From contig NZ_JAIHON010000020.1 in assembly GCF_021173675.1 (NCBI RefSeq), positions 113,012-177,011 of the forward strand: 64,000 nt of DNA. The letters are read 5' to 3'. The notes beneath the pieces are model-generated. The model saw only the letters and a list, made by a program, of their open reading frames with translations. It ran no database searches and was not told where the DNA came from. The translations under genes and the position numbers were made by a program. Numbering within the stretch: the first letter of the stretch is position 1; the number at the start of each line of letters is the position of its first letter. This document shows, in pieces, positions 51,391 through 60,492 of this stretch. The stretch is from Streptomyces lincolnensis (GTDB taxonomy: Bacteria; Actinomycetota; Actinomycetes; Streptomycetales; Streptomycetaceae).

Positions 51391-51995
51391 ATGATGAGGA
51401 AGAACCTGCTCGTCGGCATCGTGCTCTTCAGCTCGGTGGCGCTTTAGTGGGGCGGCGAAGCCAGCTGAGCTCGCCGACCAAACTGTCGACAGGGCCGAAT
51501 CAGAGCCGATCAGTTCTGTGTCTCAACGCGTGGTCGATGCTCCATCTGGCCAGGCAGACGAAGGTGGCCATCGGGCAGGCCAAGGTGAGCAATGCCGTGG
51601 CGGCTGCGTCGGCGAACGACACGGTACTTGGGTCCCTGCGCGAGGTGCACATCCTCATGCTGGAGCGGGAGGGTATGCGGGAGCACTTCTACGGCGGTGA
51701 GCCGCTCCCCGAAGCCGGCCCCCAACGTGAGGCCGTCATCACCCTTGCGGAACTGCTCGCTGACGTGATGACCAGCGGAGTGCATGTGCACCAGTTGATC
51801 CTCGAAAGCGGCAGCGCCGGCCCGTGGGCGGACTACTGCCGCCATACCGTTGAGAACAGCCACGCTCTCCGCCATCTGCTCCGAGCGCATCCCACGTGGT
51901 GGCCGCCCCTGCTGTCGGTACTGCCCGACTCTCTCCTGCGCGCCGACGACCATGTCCGCGTGCCCGCACATGGCAGCGGTCGGGCAGACGCTTGA
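51391..51995 (+). pseudogene. Frameshifted DUF6082-like protein
   Basis: MMRKNLLVGIVLFSSVAL (51391-51447) looks like the N-terminal membrane helix of the family but ends in a stop. A separate frame then has EVHILMLEREGMREHFYGG, REAVITLAELLADVMTSGV, WADYCRHTVENSHALRHLLR and HPTWWPPLL, the conserved body of DUF6082-type streptomycete proteins. The link between them is lost. A shorter functional protein starting inside the second frame cannot be excluded. Confidence 0.5.
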
Positions 51996-52028
51996 GCTCT
52001 CGCTGACGTCACTGTCATATCAGTCGTT

Positions 52029-52067
52029 GCGTTCGTGGAACGGTCGCCGCGACCGTTCCACGAACGC
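52029..52067. terminator. Very long perfect hairpin
   Basis: GCGTTCGTGGAACGGTCGC and GCGACCGTTCCACGAACGC pair over 19 bp with a single-base loop, about 30 bases after the DUF6082-like frame ends. It is probably a terminator. The one-base loop is unusual and would favour a cruciform in DNA. Confidence 0.7.
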
Positions 52068-52159
52068 TTCCATGAAGCTCTCGTTTCGGGCCTGCGGTCT
52101 CTGGTCTGCTGATACGAGGTTCAGAAATAGGTTCTCATGGGACTGGCGGCCAGCGGCAC

Positions 52160-52470
52160 GGCGCCAAAAAAACCGGCGACCCCGACGCGACCTGGCAGGA
52201 CGTCACTTCGACTCTGCGGGCGGGCCTCTCGCTCTCCTTCCTTCTGGAGTCACGACATCGGCGGTTTCCACGGCATGACGTCCCGGCTGCCCTGGGACTT
52301 CGGCGAGGAGGAGTACGCGGCCGTCCTGCGCCCCGGCTGCGCACCGGCCTGTTGCCGTACGTCCACCGGGCCGCCGCCGACGCGGTCCGCACCGGCGAGC
52401 CGCTCGCCCGACCCGTGGCCCTGGGCCAACCGGGCTGCCCGGACGCCCACGCACCCGCGTCGTCGAATGT
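52160..52470 (+). pseudogene. Frameshifted, deleted GH31 alpha-xylosidase remnant
   Basis: GDPDATWQDVTSTLRAGLSL, then in another frame FWSHDIGGFHG, then LPWDFGEEEYAAVLR, then LRTGLLPYVHRAAADAVRTG. These line up in order with the second half of GH31 alpha-xylosidases (FGFWSHDIGGFE, VPWxxDEExxxVxR, LxPYLYRxA). At least two frameshifts and one internal deletion are present, one next to a run of seven A residues. Confidence 0.7.
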
Positions 52471-52572
52471 GCGGTCGCTCGACCTCGGCAAGCTGCGGAA
52501 GCCTGCGAGTTCACCCAGGCGCGGATCGCTGTGCCGGCTGGTGACTGCTGGGCCGGTAGGCGCTGTTCGCAG

Positions 52573-53400
52573 TCATGAGGGAGGCGATGCGTCGTACGTG
52601 TCGGATTCGGGCAGCGTGTCGGACTGCACTGACGAGACCTGCTCCCGTGCCGTGTTGAGTGCAGCGACGATGTCTTGCTCGCGGCCATGAAAGCGAATGG
52701 CGGGGATCGGCACGGAGAGCGCCGCCAGTCTGCCGTAGGTGTCCTGGGCGGCGATGGCGACGGCACACACGCCGGGAGTGCTCTCCTCCAGATCGAAGGC
52801 CATGCCTGTTCGCCGAACCTGCGTGAGTTCCTCCACGAGGGCGGCCCGTCGCGTGATCGTGGAGGGGGTGAGCCGAGTCAGTCGTGCCGGGAGCAGGCGC
52901 GCGATCTCGGCGTCGCTCAACTTCGCGAGGACGGCTTTGCCGTTGGCGGTGCAGTGCAGCGGCAAGCTGCTTCCCACCACCGATACGGCACGCAATGTGT
53001 GCTGCCCCTGTATCGAATCGGTGATTCTCAGTCGGCCCGATTCCAGGACCGCGAGGTCGACGGTTTCCTCCAGGGTCTGGGCGAGGTGCTCCATCGTCGG
53101 TCGGAGCAGGGCGCGAATCTCCGGTCGGCCGGCCTCGGCCAATCGCACCAATTCGGGACCGATGCGGACGCGGCCCGTAGCAGAGGCTGCGACCAGCACG
53201 CCCTCGACCTCCAGGGCAGAGACCAGCCGGTGAATCGTCGAGCGCGGGAGCCCGGTGCGTTCAGCGAGCTGGGAGAGGCTGAGTCCCTCCCGCTCGCCGG
53301 CGAGGGCGCGGAGCACCGCGACAGCCCGCCCGATGATCTTGATTCCGGCTTCGCCGCCGTCCTGCGCGGCGGCTTCCTTGTGCGTAGCGTCAGGTGTCAC
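52573..53400 (-). CDS. IclR family transcriptional regulator
   Basis: A 275-residue IclR protein from GTG 53400; upstream residues in the same frame look non-coding. The winged helix is about residues 18-70 (RAVAVLRALAGEREGLSLSQ, LPRSTIHRLVSALEVEGVL). The effector domain follows with LPLHCTANGKAVLAKLSD and CAVAIAAQDTYGRLAALSVP. No operon partner: a GH31 relic lies beyond its 3' end and unassigned DNA upstream. It could regulate the nearby MFS gene or the cleavage-oxygenase regulon. Confidence 0.9.
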   Translation of the reverse strand: MTPDATHKEAAAQDGGEAGIKIIGRAVAVLRALAGEREGLSLSQLAERTGLPRSTIHRLVSALEVEGVLVAASATGRVRIGPELVRLAEAGRPEIRALLRPTMEHLAQTLEETVDLAVLESGRLRITDSIQGQHTLRAVSVVGSSLPLHCTANGKAVLAKLSDAEIARLLPARLTRLTPSTITRRAALVEELTQVRRTGMAFDLEESTPGVCAVAIAAQDTYGRLAALSVPIPAIRFHGREQDIVAALNTAREQVSSVQSDTLPESDTYDASPPS

Positions 53401-53765
53401 TCGCCCAGTATGCGACTGCCGGGCGGGACAACGGCGTCTCGCGTAGCGGGCATTGCTGGTTGACGGGCTAGGCCTTCTTCGTTCACCTGTAGTGTTCGGG
53501 CATGCCCACGTCCTGGCGAACAACGCGGGATCAGGACCGTACGACGATCAGCACGTTCTCGTCTCTGACCGGATGAGCGACCTGTTGAGCGACTGGGGCC
53601 GACCCGCTACGGTGCTGCCTCGCGCAAGAGGGCCAGGAGGGTGTGCGGCTGCGGGGCGCCCGCGTCCAAGAACTGCGTGGCCAGTGCGGGTGGCACGGCG
53701 GTTCCATGCATGCGGACTTCGTGGCAGCTGAAGCAGAACGCCGCCTCGAACAGCGCCAGGTCGAA
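53401..53765. other. Gap with no supported gene
   Basis: Translations are short, Arg-rich or broken. A plus-strand stretch near 53700-53800 encodes a charged helix (AEAERRLEQRQVELRQVRAG) that may be a relic. No promoter-like pair or hairpin was recognised. Confidence 0.4.
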
Positions 53766-54968
53766 CTACGGCAGGTTCGGGCGGGGTGGTGTCGTGAACT
53801 CGCCGTCACATTTCGGGCCCGGGTGAAACGGTGATGGCAGCGGGGTGATGTGCCCGGCGTCCGCGATGGTGCCGACGTGCTCCTGAAGGGCGGGGTGAGG
53901 ACGGCCGTCGAGCACGCGCGGTGCCGTACAGAGCGTCAGCGACCGAAGGTAGCCGTCGGCTATCCACACACCGATCAGCGGCATGACGAAGGAGAGTGGC
54001 TGGCCTGCGAGGAGGCTCAGCACCACAGCAGCGGTCAGTACCGTGACCGGCGGATAGAGCAGGATGAAAGCCATGGTGGCCCGGGCGGTCTCCGAGCGGG
54101 AGGTGGACGTCCCGTTGCGATGGATCGCCATGCACGCCACGACGAAGATCGCCACAACCGCGCCCGCGCTCAGCGCGGCGTTGAAGCGCAGGTCGACGGA
54201 GGCGAGTCCCGTCAGGCCTGACCAGGCGATCAGGTTCGCTCCGATCACGAGGGCGCCCGTCCACACGATGACCCGCCGGCCCGGCTCGCGCTGTCCGTCC
54301 TGGCCAGAGGCCAGGACGGACACGTCGGTACCGCGCGGCAGTAGCCACAGGCCCAGGGCAACGGCGATGATTCCCAGGCTGGCTCCCATGGCCGTGATCA
54401 GGCGCCACGCGTTCTCGACCGGCAGCGCGCCCGCCGTGTTCTGGGCGACGAATCCCGCGATGGGTATTCCTAGCGGAACTATTGCGAGTGAACGCCTGGC
54501 GCGGGTGGCCGCGTCCGCGCGGGCGCGCCTGCCTTTGGGGGCGGCGTTTTGGCGCGCGGCCCCGATCCTGGTGGCGGAGTCCTTGACGAGACTCAGGGTC
54601 AGGGGAAATGCGACGCCTGTGCCGACTCCGGCGAGCATGCTGAAAAGTCCCAGTTGCCAAGGGGCGGTTGCGAGTGCGCAAGCCCCGGACCAGAGCGTGA
54701 GCCACAGGAGTGCGGCGAGTGTCGCCTGCCGGAGCCCGAGGCGCCGGGCCAGCGCCACTGCGGAGTGGACGCCTGCCAGAACGCCTAGAAAAGCTGTGCT
54801 CCCGATCAGTCCCGCAGTGCTCGGTGACAGGTGCCAGCCGGGCTCGGTCTGCAGGGAATCGAGGAAGTTGGGGAACGCGACGAGCTGGTAACTCTGTGCG
54901 GCCAGGAGAAACAGTCCGAGTGGAACCAGACTGCGGCCAACAGGGGGTGTGACGGTGTCGGACGGCAT
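53766..54968 (-). CDS. MFS transporter, apparently truncated at the C-terminus
   Basis: A 400-residue membrane protein with about ten hydrophobic helices, not twelve. The first is VPLGLFLLAAQSYQLVAFPN and the tenth QPLSFVMPLIGVWIADGYLR. The N-terminal half looks normal. After helix 10 the last 55 residues are Pro/His-rich and not membrane-like, suggesting that helices 11-12 were lost and the frame now runs through unrelated DNA. ATG 54968 is the likely start. Its upstream region shares the TTGACC-17-TACGGT promoter and a CAGGAC palindrome with the cleavage oxygenases. It may have taken up their substrate. Confidence 0.75.
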   Translation of the reverse strand: MPSDTVTPPVGRSLVPLGLFLLAAQSYQLVAFPNFLDSLQTEPGWHLSPSTAGLIGSTAFLGVLAGVHSAVALARRLGLRQATLAALLWLTLWSGACALATAPWQLGLFSMLAGVGTGVAFPLTLSLVKDSATRIGAARQNAAPKGRRARADAATRARRSLAIVPLGIPIAGFVAQNTAGALPVENAWRLITAMGASLGIIAVALGLWLLPRGTDVSVLASGQDGQREPGRRVIVWTGALVIGANLIAWSGLTGLASVDLRFNAALSAGAVVAIFVVACMAIHRNGTSTSRSETARATMAFILLYPPVTVLTAAVVLSLLAGQPLSFVMPLIGVWIADGYLRSLTLCTAPRVLDGRPHPALQEHVGTIADAGHITPLPSPFHPGPKCDGEFTTPPRPNLP

Positions 54969-55164
54969 GCCGGCCTCCAGATGGGGAACGGAAGGAAGGG
55001 ACCAGCGCCCGGGATGGAACCGGGGCCGCGGTTGCTGGGATCTCGCGGTCGGATATTTTCTTCCGAACGCCGGGAGCGCGCCGGCCATGATTCGCCGGCG
55101 CCGAATCATGCGGGTTATGGCAAGAGCAGAGCGCGCCGCCGGGGGCCTTTACGCCCCGCCAGTG

Positions 55165-55241
55165 AATGTCCTGATAGGCGGGACATTATTCTGTTAATTG
55201 GGACTATGTTGGACCGTATGGCCGCACCCTGAAGAGGTCAA
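55165..55241 (-). promoter_or_regulatory. Promoter and operator of the MFS gene
   Basis: On the minus strand TTGACC (55236-55241), a 17-bp spacer, TACGGT (55213-55218), then CATAGTCCCAATTAACAG and the palindrome AATGTCC-N9-GGACATT (55165-55187). From GGTGCGGC through the -10 region and into the CTATCAGGACA element it closely matches the promoter of cleavage oxygenase copy 3. Confidence 0.75.
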
Positions 55242-55275
55242 GTGGTGTGTGGGGTGATGGATGGGCGGCTGTGGG

Positions 55276-55743
55276 TCAGCTTCGGGGCGTGTCGTTCAGA
55301 GGCAGGGCGCGGTGATAGGCGGCGACGGCCACCGCGGCGACCGCGACGTGCATGAGCACCAGTCCGATGATCCCGGCGGCATCGGCGTGCGGAATGTAGT
55401 CGCTGACGAGCATCAGCAGGTCGGGGACGAAGGAGATGACCACGACGGCGGGGACCAGCCAGGACAGCAGGGCGCGCGGCCGGGCCGACCACCGGCGGAT
55501 CACCGCCCATCCGACTGCGCCGATGATGACGCCCAGGACAGTGAAGGTGACGTATGGCCCGGGCTGGAGGGGCTCGAAGTCGTCGGAGGCTCCGGCCGCC
55601 CGGGAGACCAGGGCGATCAGCGCGTCGGCGATGATCGCGGCCACGGTGCCCGCGATCAGCCATCCCGCGGCGGCGGCCCGGCTGGGCGCGGAGCGTATGG
55701 ACCGCGCGGGTGCAGGGGTGGCGGAGGAAGGCGTGGTGGACAT
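55276..55743 (-). CDS. DUF6069 family membrane protein
   Basis: A 155-residue protein with four predicted helices: WLIAGTVAAIIADALIALVS, then a short loop GPYVTFTVLGVIIGAVGWAV, SWLVPAVVVISFVPDLLMLV and GIIGLVLMHVAVAAVAVAAY. The pattern and length match DUF6069 proteins common in actinomycetes, whose function is unknown. The N-terminus is Ser/Ala/Pro-rich and cytoplasmic. It is transcribed alone toward the MFS promoter region. Confidence 0.8.
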   Translation of the reverse strand: MSTTPSSATPAPARSIRSAPSRAAAAGWLIAGTVAAIIADALIALVSRAAGASDDFEPLQPGPYVTFTVLGVIIGAVGWAVIRRWSARPRALLSWLVPAVVVISFVPDLLMLVSDYIPHADAAGIIGLVLMHVAVAAVAVAAYHRALPLNDTPRS

Positions 55744-56002
55744 GGGAAGACTCCTTCGCTGACGGGCGGTCGGCCGCTTGAGGCCCTGTGTTCCGCCCTG
55801 GCGTCAGGCGGTTTTCGGAAGCGGCTGTATACCCCACCCGCCACCTACAGAGCATGTGCGGGTTCAAGAGCCGGATCGACTACTGGAACGAGTACTGGGC
55901 CGAACCCACCGTGGGACTGGCCGCATAGGAAGGGCTCCGCACTTCGAGGGGATTGACCGACGCCGGCTGCTCATCGAGCACGCACGCGGACGCCGGTGCT
56001 TA

Positions 56003-57415
56003 TCAACCGCGCACGACGTGCAGCACCTTGGTCTCGGTGTAGGACAGCAGGCCGGCCAGTCCGCCGGCCACGCCGAGGCCACTCCACTTGTGCCCGCTGA
56101 AAGACACGCCCGGTGCCGGCATGCCGTGCGTGTTGACCCAGGAGGTCCCGCATTCCAGCCGGGCCGCCACCGCCGCGGCCCGCTCCGGGTCCGCGCTCCA
56201 CACCGAGCCGTCGAGCCCGAAGTGCGTACCGTTGGCCCGGGCCACCGCCTCTTCGACGTCGTCGTACGGGATCACCGGCAGAACGGGCCCGAACTGTTCC
56301 TCGTCGACGACGCGCACGCCGTCCTCGAGATCCCTCAGGATGGTCGGCGCGAAGAAGTAGCCGTCACCGTCCAGGCGCCGGCCTCCTGCGGCCGCGGTGG
56401 CACCGCCGGCCAGCGCGTCCGACACCAGCTCCTGGACCCTGGCGAACTGCGGCGCGGTGGCGAGCGGGCCCATCTGGACGCCGGGGAGCATGCCGTCACC
56501 CACTTGGACCGACCGTGCCCGGTCCGCCAGGGCGTCGACCACCTCGGTGTACCGGGCGCGTGGTACGTAGAGACGTTTCAGCGCCATGCAGATCTGCCCG
56601 CAGTTGACGAACGCGCCCCCGAACAACTTGTCGGCCATGGCGTCGAGGTCGACGTCGTCGAGGAGGATGCCCGCGTCGTTTCCGCCCAGCTCCAGGGTGA
56701 TGCGCTTGAGGTCGGGCGCAGCCGACGCCGCCACGTGCTTTCCGGTGGCGACCGAACCCGTGAACGACACCTTGCGGACCAGGGGGTGTTCGGCGAGCTG
56801 TGCACCCAGCGGGTCCCGGCCGCTGATGACGTTCAGCACGCCCGGCGGCAGCACGTCACGCAGCACGACTCCGAGTGCGAGCGAGGAGAGCGGCGTGAAA
56901 GGAGACGGTTTCAGTACCACTGTGTTGCCCGCCAGCAGGGCCGGCGCGAATTTCATCGCGGCCTGGATCAGTGGGACATTCCACGGGGTGATCGCCGCGA
57001 CCACGCCCATGGGCTGGTGCAGCACCTCGATCCGCTCCTCGTCGTCGTCCCGGATCACCTCCCGGGGCACGTCGAGGGCGGCTGTGCCCCGCAGGGTCAT
57101 CGCGGTCACCATGACCTCGAAACGGGCGTCGGCCAGAGGCTTGCCCTGCTCCAGTGTGAGCAAGGTGGCGAGCTCCTCGGCGCTCTCCTCGATGCGTGCG
57201 GCCGCGGCCAGCAGCGCGCTGCGGCGAGCGTCCATGTCGTCGCGCCAGAGCGGGAAGGCATCGGCGGCGGCTTGCACCGCGTCGTCCAGCTGAGCCGGTG
57301 AGCAGTCGGGCGCCTGGGCGAACACCCGGCCGGTGGCGGGGTTGTGCACCCCGAAGGTATCGACAGTGGGGACGTCCTTGCCGCCCACTGTCATCGGGTG
57401 GTTGTGCTCGGACAC
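56003..57415 (-). CDS. Aldehyde dehydrogenase family protein
   Basis: A 470-residue NAD(P)+-dependent dehydrogenase. MGVVAAITPWNVPL is at the cofactor entry, the general base is in LELGGNDAGI and the nucleophile cysteine in GQICMALKR. It is the last gene of the minus-strand Rieske operon. A gene similar to its C-terminal third is decayed and fused to a dioxygenase relic at 44498-44901. It probably oxidises the aromatic or aliphatic aldehyde produced by the oxygenases in this operon or by the divergent cleavage oxygenase. Confidence 0.92.
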   Translation of the reverse strand: MSEHNHPMTVGGKDVPTVDTFGVHNPATGRVFAQAPDCSPAQLDDAVQAAADAFPLWRDDMDARRSALLAAAARIEESAEELATLLTLEQGKPLADARFEVMVTAMTLRGTAALDVPREVIRDDDEERIEVLHQPMGVVAAITPWNVPLIQAAMKFAPALLAGNTVVLKPSPFTPLSSLALGVVLRDVLPPGVLNVISGRDPLGAQLAEHPLVRKVSFTGSVATGKHVAASAAPDLKRITLELGGNDAGILLDDVDLDAMADKLFGGAFVNCGQICMALKRLYVPRARYTEVVDALADRARSVQVGDGMLPGVQMGPLATAPQFARVQELVSDALAGGATAAAGGRRLDGDGYFFAPTILRDLEDGVRVVDEEQFGPVLPVIPYDDVEEAVARANGTHFGLDGSVWSADPERAAAVAARLECGTSWVNTHGMPAPGVSFSGHKWSGLGVAGGLAGLLSYTETKVLHVVRG

Positions 57416-57515
57416 GGTGTCTCCTGGAGTGAGGGGCGGCCGGAGCCGTCAGGAAGGTGAGGAACGGGGCGGTGAGATCAGCGAGTACCGCGGGCGGAAC
57501 GGGGTCGGAGTTCCG

Positions 57516-58751
57516 TCAGGACACGACGTGCATGCGGCAGGGAACGGTGTTGAGCTCGTCCGGTCCGTTCTCGCCCACGACGACGGTGCCGCCGATGTTG
57601 ACACGGTGCTGTCCTGAACAGGCGTTGGGTTCGAAAGCGAACGCCATGCCGGGGACGAGTTCCAGGTCGGAAATCGGCTCGACGGTACGGAAGACACGGC
57701 GGCTGTCCTGGCCGGGGATCTGTTCGGCGTTCAGCGCGATGTGCCCCGCGAAGGCCGCGGGAGTGAGACTGTGCACCAGGGGGGTCATGTTGTAGTGGCC
57801 GGCCTTCAGGAGGGGCTCGCTCATGGCCCGGGCGACGTCGAGGAAGGCGGCTCCCGGACGCAGGGCCCGGAGGCCGGCGTCGTAGCAGTCACGGGCGACG
57901 TCGTGGAGCGTGTGCAGCACCTTCGGTACAGGCTCGACCGCGACGGACATCTGGACCTGTGTCTCGAATCCGCCGTAGCAGGACATGATCTCGGCCTGGA
58001 CCAGGTCGCCGGGCTGAACTGTCCGGGAGGCGCCGCCGGCGTAGGTCCAGTAGGGCGGCGCCCAACCCGGGTCGTCCGCGCCGACACTCATGATGACGTG
58101 GGGATAGGTGGTGGTGCACGAGTTGCGGTGGAGGACCTCCACGGCTGCCGCGTAGATCTCGGCCTCGCGCACGCCGGGCCGGATCATCTCCAGCATGGTC
58201 TGGCAGGCTTCCTCGGCCGCCTGAGCGGCGAAGCGGACCAGTTCCAGTTCCTGCGGCGTCTTGGGCAGCATCGTCTGGGCGAAGTCGAGGGACATGTCCT
58301 CGAATTCGGCCTCGGGCAGGTTGTTGAGGACGTAGTCCCACATCATGTGGGTGATGAGGCCCTCCATTTCCCCCGCCGAGCTCCCGGTCATGCCGACCAC
58401 ACCGATACGACTGGACGTCAGTCCCTCTTCGGTGAGTGCCTGGACCACCCCGCGGCCGAACGGACCGATGCGTACATCGTCGATCCAGAAGCGCACGTCC
58501 CGCATGTTCGCGGCCAGGCGGCGGGTGTAGCGGTGGTGGGTCCAGGTGAGGTGAACGGGGTCGCGTTCGGCGAAGAAGACGACGACGCCGTCGAGAACCT
58601 CGTTGGCGAGGTAACCCTCGTACCGTTCGCGGCCCTTGAGGCCGAAGACGAGCAGACAGTCGAGGTCCTTGTCCCGCATGAAGTCACGCGTGCGCTGCCA
58701 GCGCAGTTCGCGGGCGGCGAAGGGAAGGACGGGATACTGTTTCGCGGTCAT
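57516..58751 (-). CDS. Creatinase-like M24 (pita-bread) family protein with altered metal site
   Basis: A 411-residue protein with the two-domain M24B layout: an N-terminal creatinase domain (about 1-155) and a pita-bread domain (about 165-400). Three of the five metal ligands seen in aminopeptidases are changed. The GDLVLIDIG aspartate is Glu in GDLVQAEIM, the next aspartate is Gln in GFETQVQMSV, and the last glutamate is Gly in VNIGGTVVV. The His in LVHSLTP and Glu in FEPN remain. It is therefore probably a metal-independent creatinase-type hydrolase, not a prolidase. It is coupled (ATGA) to the upstream Rieske gene. Confidence 0.85.
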   Translation of the reverse strand: MTAKQYPVLPFAARELRWQRTRDFMRDKDLDCLLVFGLKGRERYEGYLANEVLDGVVVFFAERDPVHLTWTHHRYTRRLAANMRDVRFWIDDVRIGPFGRGVVQALTEEGLTSSRIGVVGMTGSSAGEMEGLITHMMWDYVLNNLPEAEFEDMSLDFAQTMLPKTPQELELVRFAAQAAEEACQTMLEMIRPGVREAEIYAAAVEVLHRNSCTTTYPHVIMSVGADDPGWAPPYWTYAGGASRTVQPGDLVQAEIMSCYGGFETQVQMSVAVEPVPKVLHTLHDVARDCYDAGLRALRPGAAFLDVARAMSEPLLKAGHYNMTPLVHSLTPAAFAGHIALNAEQIPGQDSRRVFRTVEPISDLELVPGMAFAFEPNACSGQHRVNIGGTVVVGENGPDELNTVPCRMHVVS

Positions 58752-60097
58752 GCCCCTACCCCCTCGGTCGCCTCGACGAGATCGCTCTCCAGGATCCGCG
58801 GATCGGCGCCCGCCGCCTCTGCCACGTCCCGGTAGTACTGCAACCAGTCGGTGCCCTCGGGGACATGACCGCCGCCGGCCATGAGGCCGCGGGTGAGCTC
58901 GGTGTCGTCCAGGGTGGCCGGGAGGTCCCCGGTTGTTGCGTACGCGTCGACGGCCTTCAGGAGGCGCCGCCGTGTCCGGCTGACCATCAGGTCCGAGGCG
59001 GACAGGTGCTCGTGGGTTCGGTCCACGACTGGTCCCATGCTTTCAGTGATCATCTTGTCCTGGATCTGGATGCCTTGCACTCCGGTGTAGTTGCCCTTCG
59101 CCTGGGCGTCCCGATCGAGGAAGTAGTTGTTCTCCTCGGAGGGAGTGAGCCGCCACCTGCCGTACCAGTCCTGGTCGTTGTTGGGCTGGAGCAGGTCTGC
59201 CATGCGGACCTTGACGCCCGGCAGCTCCGCGACGCCGGCGTGGAACGCCGACCTGCCGTCCACCAGCGCTCGAGGCCGGCTGAGCTGGAAGATCATGGAG
59301 TGGGTGTCGTCCATCGGCAGCCAGAACCGCACGACGGGCTCTTCGACCTCGAAGGGGTTCTGGCCGGGGATGGTCCAGGACGGCAGCAGCTGCTGGGTGT
59401 AGTGCCAGTAGTCGGGGGCGAAGCTCTTCGGCCTGCGGTGGCCCTCCATGGTGCCCCCGGCCGTGTTGACGACCTTGGTCTCCACGGCCCTGCCACTGGT
59501 GACCCACTTGAGGACGAAGTGCTCGCCGACGTCCTCGGGGTCATGGCCGCCGTGGTGGAGGAAGGCGAGATGGGCCGCGTCGATGTCCCCCTCCATGCCC
59601 TGGAGCCAGTTGCACTCGCGCAGCCACATCTGGATCTCCAGCTCCTCGTCGTCGGCGACCACGCCGATCACGGGCAGCGGCGGCGGGGTCTCGCGCGACC
59701 CCATGTAGATCCAGACGAGGCCGTTGCGTTCCCGCACCGAGTAGGCCCTGGCGCGCACGCGGGTGGGCACGCGTCCTCCCGCACTGCTGGGAATGTCGGT
59801 GACGCGGCCCTCCACGTCGAACATCCAGCCGTGGTAGGAGCAGCGCAGCCCGCCGTTCTCGTTGCGGCCGAAGAACAGGGAGGCGCAGCGGTGCGGACAG
59901 CGGTGGTCGAAGATGCCCATCCGGCCGCCGCTGTCGCGGAAGCCGACGAGGCGCTCGCCCAGGGCCATCAGGCGGATCGGGGCACCATCGGCCTCGAACT
60001 CGGAGGACCGGGCTATCGGCAGCCAGAACTGGCGGAAGAACTCTCCGGTCGGACTGCCGGGGCCGACGTGTGTCAGCTTGGCGAAGGGGTCGGTCAT
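58748..60097 (-). CDS. Rieske aromatic oxygenase, phthalate dioxygenase/LigXa-like
   Basis: A 449-residue oxygenase component. The Rieske [2Fe-2S] ligands are C67/H69 (CPHR) and C86/H89 (CSYHGW). The mononuclear iron segment includes GDIDAAHLAFLHH. This branch includes phthalate 4,5-dioxygenase and O-demethylases such as LigXa. Start ATG 60097 is chosen by homology, although MDRS at 60109 is possible. No ferredoxin or reductase gene is visible in the window, so electron partners must be encoded elsewhere. It lies 41 bases after the small 117-residue gene. Confidence 0.9.
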   Translation of the reverse strand: MTDPFAKLTHVGPGSPTGEFFRQFWLPIARSSEFEADGAPIRLMALGERLVGFRDSGGRMGIFDHRCPHRCASLFFGRNENGGLRCSYHGWMFDVEGRVTDIPSSAGGRVPTRVRARAYSVRERNGLVWIYMGSRETPPPLPVIGVVADDEELEIQMWLRECNWLQGMEGDIDAAHLAFLHHGGHDPEDVGEHFVLKWVTSGRAVETKVVNTAGGTMEGHRRPKSFAPDYWHYTQQLLPSWTIPGQNPFEVEEPVVRFWLPMDDTHSMIFQLSRPRALVDGRSAFHAGVAELPGVKVRMADLLQPNNDQDWYGRWRLTPSEENNYFLDRDAQAKGNYTGVQGIQIQDKMITESMGPVVDRTHEHLSASDLMVSRTRRRLLKAVDAYATTGDLPATLDDTELTRGLMAGGGHVPEGTDWLQYYRDVAEAAGADPRILESDLVEATEGVGA

Positions 60098-60138
60098 GGA
60101 GCGATCCATCTCTGTACGAGGTCGATGGTTCATCCGGA

Positions 60139-60492
60139 TCACCAGGCGCGTGCGGGCCCGACCAGGTTCATCCCGTCCAGCGGATACAGGTCGCTGACCT
60201 CTGGTGTGGCCCATCCGAGGTCGACCGGGTGAGTGACCTCGGCGAAGGTCAGAGCGAGCTCGAAGAGGGCCTGCTCCCGCGGGGGCATGTCGTCGAGGGG
60301 GAAGGCGTTCAGATGGTTCACGACCGCTTCGATACGGGGGAGTATGGCGGCGCACAGGTCACGCAGCTCCTCGATGTCGGCAGCGACCATCGCCTCCATC
60401 CGCTCCTGTGCGTCGCGCAGGCGCCACCGCTCCAGGAAGCGCTCCAGGTCGGCAAATCCTTCGGGAAGTCCGGCTTCTGCGGAGAGCTCCAT
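60139..60492 (-). CDS. Small helical protein between two Rieske genes
   Basis: A 117-residue acidic, mostly helical protein (GFADLERFLERWRLRDAQER, ADIEELRDLCAAILPRIEAV). No family recognised. ATG 60492 lies in the stop codon of the first Rieske gene, so translation is tightly coupled, and a second Rieske gene follows. It could be a beta-subunit substitute, an assembly factor or an adaptor for one of the oxygenases. This is inferred only from position. Confidence 0.75.
   Translation of the reverse strand: MELSAEAGLPEGFADLERFLERWRLRDAQERMEAMVAADIEELRDLCAAILPRIEAVVNHLNAFPLDDMPPREQALFELALTFAEVTHPVDLGWATPEVSDLYPLDGMNLVGPARAW

Noticed and set aside
55854..55929. Short frame ending RIDYWNEYWAEPTVGLAA, like the tail of a SnoaL/NTF2-type protein
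   Set aside because: Too short to assign; no upstream continuation, and the start lacks a ribosome-binding site.
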